From NCBI RefSeq assembly GCF_008831545.1, contig NZ_CP044523.1, positions 2,852,001-2,916,000 of the forward strand: a stretch of 64,000 nucleotides of DNA, in the 5' to 3' direction. The translations under genes were made by a program, and so were the position numbers. The stretch comes from Halorussus halophilus. Lineage in GTDB: Archaea > Halobacteriota > Halobacteria > Halobacteriales > Haladaptataceae. The notes under the pieces are model-generated. The model had not been told where the DNA came from. It was given only the letters and a program-made list of their open reading frames with translations, and ran no database searches. Below are positions 8,616-16,034 of this stretch, piece by piece. Numbering within the stretch: the first letter of the stretch is position 1; each line of letters begins with the position of its first letter.

Positions 8616-9392
8616 TCACTCGTAGTTTCGACGCGTCAGCGACACCTTCCGCCCGTCGAGACGAGTGTAGGCCGGTTCGTGCGGCGGGAAGTCGAGCGCG
8701 CGAATCCGGTCGTACAGTTCGACTTCGCGCCCTTCGTCTGCCAATTCCTCGGGCGCAATTTCTTTGAGGCCGTCGAGACTCGATTTGTTGTAGAAGTAGC
8801 GAGGGCCGTCAAATTCGGATTGGGGCGTCCGCTGGGAGTGAACCTCGCCCGAGACGACGTTCGGCAGTTGGCGCTCGAACAGTTCGACGGAGGCTTCGCG
8901 GGTCTTCTCGTAGAGCGAGCGCGCGGTGTCACGCTCGGTAATCTCGACGAACTCGCGGTCGATGACGTCGCCGGCGTCTACGTCTTCGGCCATGACGTGG
9001 AGCGTCGTGCCGTGTTGCCAGTAGTCGTCTTCGCGGGCGTTCATGATGGAGTGGCTGAAGACGTTGCTCCCCCGGTAGCGCGGTAGTTCTGCCTGATGGA
9101 GGTTGAGCGCGAGTTCCGAAGGGTGGTCGAGCAGGTCCGGGCCGAGGATGTTGGGATAGTAGACGCTGAGCAGATACTCGACCGGATAGTCGAGAACTTG
9201 CGTCTCCCCGTCTAGCGTCAGCACGTCGTAACCCAACTCCGCGGCGAGTTCGTGGACCGACCCGTCCCACCAGCCGTCGTAGTCGCGAGGGTACGTGACG
9301 ACGACCGACACGTCCACCTCGGGGTGGTCGTGGAGTCGTTCGAGACATCGCTCGCCGAGCGGATGACTACCGAAGAACGCGAGACTGACCAT
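8616..9392 (-). CDS. Formyltransferase-domain protein (likely sugar N-formyltransferase)
   Basis: A 258-aa protein with the hydrolase/transferase fold of methionyl-tRNA formyltransferase. LNLHQAELPRYRGSN gives the N-x-H pair (about N97 and H99) and HVMAEDVDAGDVI gives the D-x-G aspartate (about D139), so the N10-formyl-tetrahydrofolate chemistry looks intact. It is shorter than tRNA formyltransferases and lacks their C-terminal tRNA-binding barrel. The C-terminus (YDRIRALDFPPHEPAYTRLDG) resembles the small C-terminal part of sugar formyltransferases such as ArnA and the dTDP-Qui4N/Fuc4N enzymes. It converges on the dehydrogenase (22 bases between stops) and sits 9 bases downstream of the membrane glycosyltransferase stop, in a glycan locus; N-formylation of an amino sugar is inferred. 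Confidence 0.87.
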   Translation of the reverse strand: MVSLAFFGSHPLGERCLERLHDHPEVDVSVVVTYPRDYDGWWDGSVHELAAELGYDVLTLDGETQVLDYPVEYLLSVYYPNILGPDLLDHPSELALNLHQAELPRYRGSNVFSHSIMNAREDDYWQHGTTLHVMAEDVDAGDVIDREFVEITERDTARSLYEKTREASVELFERQLPNVVSGEVHSQRTPQSEFDGPRYFYNKSSLDGLKEIAPEELADEGREVELYDRIRALDFPPHEPAYTRLDGRKVSLTRRNYE

Positions 9393-9401
9393 ACCGGGTG
9401 G

Positions 9402-11018
9402 TCAAAGCGGCGCGGCAAAACCCTGCCGTTGTCTACTTGCTTGTGTCGGTCGGTTCGTCGCGCGTGGCGCGTCAGGTACCGTCGCCCGCGAACTCGACTG
9501 GTTGCCCTCCGAGACGAACAGATATAGTTCGACCTTTTCGTACTGTTCGTGGCGGACCATCGTGCGCGAGTCGTTGACGACGTTCAGCACGCGACGGCGC
9601 TCAGAGTCGGGTGCGTGGGAGAACACGACCCAGATGCGGTCGCGCGAATCGGTCGAATTCTCGAACTTGCTCGTCGGCGCTGGGTCGCGTCCCGTCCCGG
9701 ACCCTTCGACGGCGACGCCCCGAATCGTAATGTCCGAGCGGTCGCTGTAGTAGCGCACCCCGCGAGCGGTGATACGGTCCACGACGAGGACGTAGTCGCC
9801 CGGTTCGGCGTCCTGTTCGATGGTCGTACCGACTGCTCGCCACTGCTCTTTGTCGGTCTGGGTGTGGTAGAGCGCGGTCGATGGGACCAGACTCACCGCG
9901 AGCAGAATAGCAACTGCGACCCGAAGCTGTCCGCGCGGGAGGTTTCGCACGCCCATGGCGACCAGCAAGAGCAAGCCAGTGGAGGCGGCGATAGTGTAGC
10001 GCGGCCAGAACAGCGGCGTGACGAGATACGAGAGCACGAGCGGACCGCCGAACGGAACCGCGAACCAGAGCGCGGCGAGGGTCAGCGCGTCTCGGTCCTC
10101 GTCGTCGCCGATGCCGAACTTTGGCGAACGAAGCGACGAGACGACCGACTGCCTGTCGGCGGCGTCGAACCGCACGAATGCGAGTGTCGCCGTGCCGACG
10201 AACAGACAGAACAGGCCGACGATTGCGAACGGTTCCGTCCCCTCCGGATACCCAAGATATTCGGTGATAGTCGTGACGACGCCCCAGAGTGAGGGGTACG
10301 GAATGTAGTGGTATCGGGGGACGTGGTCGAGCAACGAGACGACGCCTATAATCACGAACGGACTGACGAGGGCCGCCGTCGCGTAGCCTTGCTGCAGTCG
10401 GCGAACGGGGAGTCCGAGCAGTCGGTCGTCCGCGAGTGAGTCGAGTCTGACCGCGAGATACGTCATTTGCGCGGCGACGACGAAGATGCCGAAGAAGTGC
10501 GTCGAAGCGACGGCGACGGCGAGCAAGAGATACGCCACGCCGGTTCGACGAGTCGGCGACTCGCGGAACCGAACGAGTGCGTAGAACGACGTTATCGTGA
10601 GAAAGGTCAGTAGACTGTACATCCGCACTTCTTGGGCGTAGTAGACGTGAAACGAGGAGAGTGCGAGCAACAGCGAGGCTACCAATCCGACCTCTTGGTC
10701 TACGAGGTGGCGGCCGAGAGCGTAGAACGCGCCGACAGAGCCGATGCCGAACAGCGCCGAGAGCAGTCGCATCGCCGTCGTGGAGCTTCCGGCGAGACCG
10801 ATCCAGAGGTCGAGCAGCACGTAGTACAGTGGGAGGTGGGGTTGGGTCTGGGGAATTCGGACCAGCAGTTCGGGGGCCGTCATCCCCATCACGAAGTTCA
10901 CGGTGATGAGTTCGTCAGTCCAGAGACTCTCAGCACCGAGCGCGTAGAGGCGGAGAACGGCTCCCAGAGCGACGACGAGGAGGGGGAGTAGAAACCGCCT
11001 TCGGCGGAGGACCTTCAT
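9402..11018 (-). CDS. GT39/PMT-like membrane glycosyltransferase
   Basis: A polytopic protein of 538 aa whose first loop after helix 1 is LYALGAESLWTDELITVNF, the acidic D-E motif typical of dolichol-phosphate-sugar-using GT-C enzymes (PMT, ArnT, GT39/GT83-like). About 10-11 hydrophobic helices follow, and the last 150 residues form a soluble extracellular domain (EQDAEPGDYVLVVDRITARG). Such enzymes transfer a sugar from a polyprenyl phosphate on the outer face of the membrane. I chose ATG 11018 (M-K-V-L-R-R-R-R), which puts an Arg cluster directly before helix 1; the frame extends to 11108 but that part has no family likeness. Its 5' end faces the GT4 gene. Confidence 0.85.
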   Translation of the reverse strand: MKVLRRRRFLLPLLVVALGAVLRLYALGAESLWTDELITVNFVMGMTAPELLVRIPQTQPHLPLYYVLLDLWIGLAGSSTTAMRLLSALFGIGSVGAFYALGRHLVDQEVGLVASLLLALSSFHVYYAQEVRMYSLLTFLTITSFYALVRFRESPTRRTGVAYLLLAVAVASTHFFGIFVVAAQMTYLAVRLDSLADDRLLGLPVRRLQQGYATAALVSPFVIIGVVSLLDHVPRYHYIPYPSLWGVVTTITEYLGYPEGTEPFAIVGLFCLFVGTATLAFVRFDAADRQSVVSSLRSPKFGIGDDEDRDALTLAALWFAVPFGGPLVLSYLVTPLFWPRYTIAASTGLLLLVAMGVRNLPRGQLRVAVAILLAVSLVPSTALYHTQTDKEQWRAVGTTIEQDAEPGDYVLVVDRITARGVRYYSDRSDITIRGVAVEGSGTGRDPAPTSKFENSTDSRDRIWVVFSHAPDSERRRVLNVVNDSRTMVRHEQYEKVELYLFVSEGNQSSSRATVPDAPRATNRPTQASRQRQGFAAPL

Positions 11019-11107
11019 GCCAAAGCGGATACGACCAGGGCGGAAATATCCTATGATGGCCGAGCCTTGAACGATGTCCGGGAGTGACTTCACTGCATGA
11101 GACAACA

Positions 11108-11114
11108 CTTATAC
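11108..11114 (+). promoter_or_regulatory. TATA box for the GT4 glycosyltransferase
   Basis: CTTATAC lies about 31 bases before the GTG at 11142 and inside the longer frame that begins with ATG 11097. A TATA box here predicts a transcript start near 11138 and so favours the GTG. Confidence 0.4.
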
Positions 11115-11141
11115 GGAATCCGTGCGACTGTTCCGTTATCA

Positions 11142-12281
11142 GTGACCTCGTCTCGTAAGCCCCTTACAGTCCTGTTTCTCCCGACGTACGACGGCAATCC
11201 CTACCAGCCATCGCTGTGGGATGCCCTGTCCTCCTACGACGTGGACGTTATCCCCGGCGACCACACCGACCCGCTCCCGATTTCGAAACACCTCCTCAAA
11301 GACCGGCCGGACGTGGTCCACCTCCACTGGATGGACTCGCTGGTCAGTTCCGACAATCCGTTCTACGCCGCGCTACTCAGTCTTCGTCTGCTGTTCGAGT
11401 TGATGCTTTGCAAGCTTCTGGGCGTGCGCGTCGTCTGGACGGTTCACAACTACCTCGGTCACGAGGCCGAACGGCCGAAACTCGAGCTCTGGCTTCGCCG
11501 AATCGTCGCACGCAGTTCCGAGACAGTCATGGTCCACAGCGAGGGCGTCCGGTCGAAAATCGCCGACGGTTACGACGTCCCGGACGACGAGCGCTCGAAC
11601 GTCGTCGCAGTAGACCACGGTCACTTCGCGGACGCCTACGAGAACACGATGAGCCGCGAGGAAGCGCGCGACTCGTTCGACTTCGAGGACGACGAGACCG
11701 TATTCCTCTTCTTCGGCAACGTCAAGCCGTACAAGGGACTCGACGACCTGCTATCGGCGTTCGAGAACTTCGACGAGGACGAAGACGCGAGACTGCTCAT
11801 CGCCGGACGACCGCCCGAAGACGACGGCAAGGAGCGACGACTTCGCGAGCGATGCGAGGCCGACGACCGCATCGTCACCGAGTTCGAGTTCATCCCCGAA
11901 GACGAGATTCAACGCTACATGCGGGCCGCCGACGCAGTCGCCCTGCCGTTCGACCGAATCCTCACGTCCGGAAGCGCGATTCTGGCGATGTCCTACGAGA
12001 ACGTCGTCATCGCGCCCGAAATCGGCTGTCTCCCCGACGTGCTGGCCCAGACCGACGAGTTCCTCTACGAGCGCGGCCCCGACAACCTCGAAGCGACCAT
12101 GCGCCACGCACTCGACGCCGACGTAGAGGCGGCCGGACGACGGAACTACGAGCGCGCCAAGGAGTTCGACTGGGACGCGATTGCCGAGCGAACCCGGCGC
12201 ATCTACGACGGCGAGGACGTGCCGCCAGAAGGGAACGGAACCGAACGAGGGATAGTAGACGGCGAAGCGAGTCGGCGGTGA
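11142..12281 (+). CDS. Glycosyltransferase family 4-like protein
   Basis: GT-B glycosyltransferase of about 379 aa. The N-terminal half has the acceptor-side Rossmann fold (LTVLFLPTYDGNPYQ, DVVHLHWMD, VVWTVHNYLGHE). The C-terminal half has LFFGNVKPYKGLDDLLSAF, LLIAGRP, the AADAVALPFDRILTSGSA donor-binding loop and an acidic VIAPEIGCLPDVL segment in place of the E-x7-E motif. Start: GTG 11142 rather than ATG 11097, because the 15 extra codons are A/T-rich at third positions and include the TATA box. Flippase 12286 follows after 4 bases, so both are likely one transcript. The sugar donor is unknown. Confidence 0.9.
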   Translation: MTSSRKPLTVLFLPTYDGNPYQPSLWDALSSYDVDVIPGDHTDPLPISKHLLKDRPDVVHLHWMDSLVSSDNPFYAALLSLRLLFELMLCKLLGVRVVWTVHNYLGHEAERPKLELWLRRIVARSSETVMVHSEGVRSKIADGYDVPDDERSNVVAVDHGHFADAYENTMSREEARDSFDFEDDETVFLFFGNVKPYKGLDDLLSAFENFDEDEDARLLIAGRPPEDDGKERRLRERCEADDRIVTEFEFIPEDEIQRYMRAADAVALPFDRILTSGSAILAMSYENVVIAPEIGCLPDVLAQTDEFLYERGPDNLEATMRHALDADVEAAGRRNYERAKEFDWDAIAERTRRIYDGEDVPPEGNGTERGIVDGEASRR

Positions 12282-12285
12282 TTCC

Positions 12286-13797
12286 GTGCTGACGACAGTC
12301 ATCGAACGCGTCAACTCGCTCGTCTCGGACGACGGCGTGCTGGGCGACGTACTCAGGAGTGGTATCTGGGCGTCGCTGGCCAACATCATCGGACGCGGAC
12401 TCCAGTTTCTGAAACTCGGCGTGCTGACGTGGTTGCTCTCGCCGACGCAGTTCGGACTGGTCGGCTACGCGCTGTTGACCCTGGCGGCGGTGCGCCGCAT
12501 GTCTACGCTCGGTCTCGACCAAGCACTCATCGAGAAGAAAGCCGACGACGTAGACGAGTTCCTCGACGTAGCGTGGACGCTCCGAGTCGTGCGTGGGTTC
12601 GTCCTCGCGGGCGTCATCTTCCTCATCGCGCCGTTCGTCGCGGGATTCTTCTCCGCGCCGGAGGCAGGACCGCTCGTCAAGGGCATCGCAGTGATACCGA
12701 TTCTGAAGGGCTTCGAGAACCCCGGCCGCGTCTACTTCCGGAAGCAACTCAACTTCGACAAGCAGTTCATCTACATCGTCGGCAGAGCAGTCGTCGGCGT
12801 CGTCGTCGCTATCACCGCGGCGTTCATCCTCGGCAACGCGTGGGCGCTCGTCCTCGGCACCATCGCAGGGCGTGCGAGTGCGCTCGTCCTCTCGTACGCG
12901 ATTCATCCCTATCGACCACAACTCAACATCGACCGCGAGCAGATTCGTGACTTGCTGGGGTACGGCAAGTGGATTACCCTCTCGGGCATCGTGGTCTACC
13001 TCATCAACGAGGGCGACGACGCCTTCGTTGGGTGGTTCATCGGTGCGGGCGCGCTCGGGTTCTACCAAGTCGCCTATCGCTTCTCGAACGCTCCGGCGAC
13101 CGAAATCACGAAAGTCGTCTCCAGCGTCGTCTTCCCGGCGTACGCGAAGGTTCAGGACGACACCGAGACGCTCCGACGAGGCTTCTTCAAGACGGTCGAG
13201 GTGACGACGTTCCTCTCGTTCCCGGCCGCCGTCGGCATCATCGTCGTCGCGCCGACGTTCGCCGAGACGTTCCTCCGGCCGAAGTGGTCCACCGACACGA
13301 TGGTGATGCTGTTCCAGATTCTCGCGCTCTGGGGCCTGCTTCGCTCGCTCGGCGCGACGACCGGGCCGCTGTTCCAAGCGGTCGGCAAGCCCGACCTCGC
13401 GACGAAGATTCAGCTCGGGAAACTGGCCATCATCGCGGTGCTGATTTACCCGGCGACGGAGGCCTACGGCGTCGCTGGCACGGCGGGAGTCATCGTCGTC
13501 AACTCGCTGTTCTTCTCCGAACCGGTCGCGGGCTATCTCGCGGTCAGGGAAGTCGATGGCGAGATGCGGGAACTACTCGCGCTGATTGGGTACCCACTAG
13601 TTGCGAGCGCGGTGATGGGCGGCGCAGTGTTCTGGGTGCGAGAGACCGCTGGACTGTCTGAAGGAATTCTGGCCTTCAGCGCGCTCGTGCTGGTCGGCGT
13701 CGGGTCGTACGCGCTCTCGACGCTCGTGCTGACGCGCTGGTTCGGCTACGACCTGCTCACGACGATTCGGACGATGACCGAGTCGCTGAGTACGTAA
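12286..13797 (+). CDS. Second oligosaccharide flippase (Wzx/WzxC-like)
   Basis: A 503-aa polytopic protein of the polysaccharide transporter superfamily starting with GTG. After an amphipathic N-terminal stretch (VIERVNSLVSDDGVL) come about 14 helices. The segments LLSPTQFGLVGYALLTLAAV, FENPGRVYFRKQLNFDKQF and FLRPKWSTDTMVMLFQILAL are characteristic of the WzxC/lipopolysaccharide-biosynthesis subgroup, which differs from the subgroup of the 3966-5399 protein. Two flippases in one locus suggest two export steps or two glycans. Downstream, 61 bases separate it from the DUF5518 gene. Confidence 0.9.
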   Translation: MLTTVIERVNSLVSDDGVLGDVLRSGIWASLANIIGRGLQFLKLGVLTWLLSPTQFGLVGYALLTLAAVRRMSTLGLDQALIEKKADDVDEFLDVAWTLRVVRGFVLAGVIFLIAPFVAGFFSAPEAGPLVKGIAVIPILKGFENPGRVYFRKQLNFDKQFIYIVGRAVVGVVVAITAAFILGNAWALVLGTIAGRASALVLSYAIHPYRPQLNIDREQIRDLLGYGKWITLSGIVVYLINEGDDAFVGWFIGAGALGFYQVAYRFSNAPATEITKVVSSVVFPAYAKVQDDTETLRRGFFKTVEVTTFLSFPAAVGIIVVAPTFAETFLRPKWSTDTMVMLFQILALWGLLRSLGATTGPLFQAVGKPDLATKIQLGKLAIIAVLIYPATEAYGVAGTAGVIVVNSLFFSEPVAGYLAVREVDGEMRELLALIGYPLVASAVMGGAVFWVRETAGLSEGILAFSALVLVGVGSYALSTLVLTRWFGYDLLTTIRTMTESLST

Positions 13798-13829
13798 TCC
13801 CCCTGGTAGCGTCGTTTCTGGGGACTACG

Positions 13830-13836
13830 CTTTTAC
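13830..13836 (+). promoter_or_regulatory. TATA box of the DUF5518 gene
   Basis: CTTTTAC centred about 26 bases before the ATG at 13859, which predicts a leaderless transcript. Confidence 0.4.
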
Positions 13837-13858
13837 TTCTTTCCGCCGTACCCTATCT

Positions 13859-14224
13859 ATGACCAACTGGTCCGCAGTCGGATGGGGCTTCGTCGTCTCC
13901 GTAATCGTCGGCACGATAGGCATCGTCATTCCGGGTCTCGGCCAACTCACGGCGGGTCTCGTCGGCGGGTTCCTCGCGGGCTACATGGCCGCCGGTGGCA
14001 TCGGCCGCGGTGCGTGGCACGGCCTGCTCGCTGGCTCGATCGGTGGCATCGTCCTCGCTATCGTTCTTGGTCTCGTAATCAGCGTCGTCGGGTCGTTCGG
14101 TCTGGGACCTCTCGGTCCCGTCGTCGGCGGGAGCGTCTTCGTCCTCGGTGTCGTCCTCGCGCTGGTGTTGGGCTTGGAGAGCGCGCTGGCCGGTGCGGTT
14201 GGCGGGTGGATTGCGGAGGAGTAG
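13859..14224 (+). CDS. DUF5518 family small membrane protein
   Basis: A 121-residue, Gly/Val-rich integral membrane protein with four predicted helices: VVSVIVGTIGIVIPGLGQL, LVGGFLAGYMAAGG, IGGIVLAIVLGLVISVVG and VVGGSVFVLGVVLALVLGL. The glycine zippers and the R-G-A-W-H-G loop match the haloarchaeal DUF5518 family as I remember it. Function unknown. The ATG at 13859 has a TATA box at leaderless distance. It is monocistronic by spacing (31 bases to the ASCH gene, so co-transcription with that gene is possible). Confidence 0.8.
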   Translation: MTNWSAVGWGFVVSVIVGTIGIVIPGLGQLTAGLVGGFLAGYMAAGGIGRGAWHGLLAGSIGGIVLAIVLGLVISVVGSFGLGPLGPVVGGSVFVLGVVLALVLGLESALAGAVGGWIAEE

Positions 14225-14255
14225 GCTCTTTGGCGTGGCCGCCCATGCACCGAGT

Positions 14256-14573
14256 ATGGCAGACACCGACGCCGACACGCTACTCCCGAACGGTCGAATG
14301 CGAGAGGGTGCCCTCGCGGGCGACGTGACACAGATTCATCGCGGCCACCAGTACGCCGAGGAGGGCGACCGCTTCGAAATCGAGGGCGAACAGTTCGAAG
14401 TCGTGGAAGTGCAGGAGCGGACGCTTGGCGACCTGACCGACGAGGACGCGCAGGCCGAGGGGATGCGAGACTTGGCCCAGTATCGCGAGATGCTGAACCG
14501 CGCTCACGACGATTTCGAGTGGGACGACGGGAGCGAGGTAGTGCTGCATCGCTTCGAGGAGGTGGAGCCGTAG
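14256..14573 (+). CDS. ASCH domain protein
   Basis: A 105-aa acidic protein with the ASCH (PUA-like) beta-barrel pattern: a G-x-x-x-H-R-G loop (VTQIHRGHQYAEEGD), EIEGEQFEVVEVQERTLGDL as the core strands and AQAEGMRDLAQYREML as the following helix. ASCH proteins are predicted to bind RNA or modified nucleosides; a few bacterial members cleave acylated cytidine. Nothing here shows the specific substrate. Start at ATG 14256; the longer frame from 14148 runs through the upstream gene and is not real. Downstream lies a 290-base convergent gap shared with thioredoxin. Confidence 0.78.
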   Translation: MADTDADTLLPNGRMREGALAGDVTQIHRGHQYAEEGDRFEIEGEQFEVVEVQERTLGDLTDEDAQAEGMRDLAQYREMLNRAHDDFEWDDGSEVVLHRFEEVEP

Positions 14574-14670
14574 AGCGTGGATTGGTGGGTTCGTGATTTT
14601 GGTGTCGAGTGGTGATTCTCAGTTAGTAATTGATCGCTGCGCTACTCTGGCTTCCGAGGTTTTCGGGACG

Positions 14671-14742
14671 ACGTGGCTTCCTGCTATCCGCCACGTGTGA
14701 GCAGGAAGCTTCATCAAAGTCGTTGCTCTCACTGCAGGAAGC
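14671..14742. other. Interleaved inverted repeats in convergent gap
   Basis: GCTTCCTGC at 14676-14684 can pair with GCAGGAAGC at 14701-14709 or with a second identical copy at 14734-14742. ACGTGG at 14671-14676 can also pair with CCACGT at 14691-14696, so the stems overlap and cross. No gene lies here (14574-14864). It could be a 3'-end structure for either neighbour or an alternative-fold RNA element. Confidence 0.5.
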
Positions 14743-14780
14743 CTCTCGTCACTGAGTCCACTCCAAAACTCACGACTGCT

Positions 14781-14822
14781 GATTCAGCTACCACTACCGA
14801 TACCGATTCAGCTACCACTACC
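14781..14822. repeat. Short tandem direct repeat (24-base period)
   Basis: The 18-base unit GATTCAGCTACCACTACC occurs at 14781-14798 and again at 14805-14822, separated by GATACC. It lies in the non-coding gap between the ASCH and thioredoxin stops. Two copies only, so it is not a CRISPR array. Confidence 0.75.
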
Positions 14823-14864
14823 AACCAACTCACCACGCGAAGACCGCACAGCAAAAATCCGTTT

Positions 14865-15131
14865 CTAAGCGCCCGCTTCTTGGAGCGCGTCTTCGAGTTC
14901 GTCGCGCTGGGTGACGCCGACGAAACGCTCGACGACGCCGTCGTCGTTCTCGACGACGATGGTCGGAATCGAGCGGACCTGATACTCGTTGGCGACGTCC
15001 TGGTGTTCGTCTACGTCCACCTTCTCGAACTCGACGCCCTCCCAGTCGGCTTCGAGTTCCTCGATGATGGGGTCTTGGGTCTTGCAGGGGCCACACCAAT
15101 CCGCGTAGAAGTCCTTGAGGGTCACAGTCAT
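14865..15131 (-). CDS. Thioredoxin family protein
   Basis: An 88-residue minimal thioredoxin: the strand [17 protein letters not shown] carries the redox pair C13-x-x-C16 with the classic W-C-G-P-C motif, [18 protein letters not shown] is the next strand-helix, and [11 protein letters not shown] has the cis-proline. The N-terminal beta-alpha unit of full-length thioredoxins (about 108 aa) is missing, as in other short archaeal members. It acts as a cytoplasmic disulfide reductase. I chose ATG 15131 (M-T-V-T-L-K); the frame extends to 15179 but that stretch is rich in A/T third positions. It diverges from Sec61-beta over 120 bases. Confidence 0.9.
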   Translation of the reverse strand: MTVTLKDFYADWCGPCKTQDPIIEELEADWEGVEFEKVDVDEHQDVANEYQVRSIPTIVVENDDGVVERFVGVTQRDELEDALQEAGA

Positions 15132-15251
15132 GTTGCTCTGGACGGAACTATCTTCGCCGCGCGCATAAGGGTTTCCCACCAGTCTCGACTTGCCGGATTT
15201 CCGAAAAGCTGCTCCGAAAGGTTTAGGCGAGGAGCGAACAGAGACACGACT

Positions 15252-15410
15252 ATGAGCAAGAACGACGGCGGACTGATGTCCAGCGCAGGACTCGTTCGCT
15301 ACTTCGACGCGGAGGACCGAAACGCCATCCGTATCGACCCCAAGACGGTCGTCGCGTTCGGCGTCCTCTTCGGCGTGATGATTCTGGTGCTGAACGTGGT
15401 CGGCCTCTGA
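15252..15410 (+). CDS. secG: Preprotein translocase subunit Sec61-beta (SecG)
   Basis: A 52-aa protein with one C-terminal membrane helix ([21 protein letters not shown]) preceded by a conserved cytosolic stretch, [20 protein letters not shown], that identifies archaeal Sec61-beta. It is the smallest subunit of the SecYE-beta channel and sits next to SecY in the membrane. The length is normal for haloarchaea. ATG 15252 lies about 30 bases after an A/T-rich GGTTTAGG stretch that may be its TATA region. The gene stands alone, as is usual in this group. Confidence 0.93.
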   Translation: MSKNDGGLMSSAGLVRYFDAEDRNAIRIDPKTVVAFGVLFGVMILVLNVVGL

Positions 15411-15457
15411 GTTCGGCCACTACAACTACTTGGACGGCTCTCGTAGCCTGTCCGACC

Positions 15458-16000
15458 ATGCGCTGGTTCTCCGAGAGCGACGCCGATAGTCCGCGCGAAG
15501 ATGCCGCGACCAGTTCCCACGGTACGACTGCTCTCGAACCACCACCGTCTTCGTCCGCTCGTCTCGCCCGAATCGTCGAAGGCGCGAAAGGTGGCTTCGT
15601 CGCCACGCTCGTGATGACTGGCTATCGACTGCCTATCTCCCACGCACTCCCACCGACCGCGCTGTTCTGGTCGAAGTTCGTTGCTGGCGGCGACCCGAAC
15701 GACCACCCGATTCCGGGCCTCGTCCTGCACCTCCTCTACGGCACGGTAGCAGGAGCGGCGTTCGGCGCGACGGCACCGGAACGCCACGCGAGGGAGGTCA
15801 CAGAAAGCGAACTCGCGGGGTTGTTCTGGGGGACGCTCTACGGTCTCGCACTCTCGGCAGTCGGCGAGCGCGTCCTGTTGAACGAACTGCTCGACCTGAC
15901 GCTCGACTCGGACGAACGCCTCGTCTTCCACGTCGGCCACTTGATTTACGGCTTGACACTCGGCACGTGGCTCGGCTCTCGCACGGGCGACGAGCGGTAG
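15458..16000 (+). CDS. Hypothetical membrane protein
   Basis: A 180-aa protein that I cannot place in a named family with confidence. The first 35 residues are polar and Ser/Pro-rich; then come about four hydrophobic segments (GGFVATLVMTGYRLP, GLVLHLLYGTVAGAAFG, LAGLFWGTLYGLALSAVG, VFHVGHLIYGLTLGTWLG). Conserved-looking features are H-L-L-Y-G and H-L-I-Y-G-L at the ends of helices 2 and 4, which suggests an internal duplication. This is the pattern of DUF6789/YagU-like small membrane proteins, a tentative assignment. It sits 34 bases upstream of the phosphotransferase gene, which has its own promoter. Confidence 0.7.
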   Translation: MRWFSESDADSPREDAATSSHGTTALEPPPSSSARLARIVEGAKGGFVATLVMTGYRLPISHALPPTALFWSKFVAGGDPNDHPIPGLVLHLLYGTVAGAAFGATAPERHAREVTESELAGLFWGTLYGLALSAVGERVLLNELLDLTLDSDERLVFHVGHLIYGLTLGTWLGSRTGDER

Positions 16001-16002
16001 AA

Positions 16003-16010
16003 AGTATATC
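16003..16010 (+). promoter_or_regulatory. TATA box of the phosphotransferase gene
   Basis: AGTATATC centred about 28 bases before the ATG at 16035, consistent with a leaderless transcript. Confidence 0.5.
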
Positions 16011-16034
16011 AGTAGTCCGCTCGACTTCCCCCAC

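Noticed and set aside
14781-14822. Short CRISPR or origin iterons
   Set aside because: Only two copies with a six-base separation; no cas, orc1/cdc6 or AT-rich unwinding region nearby.
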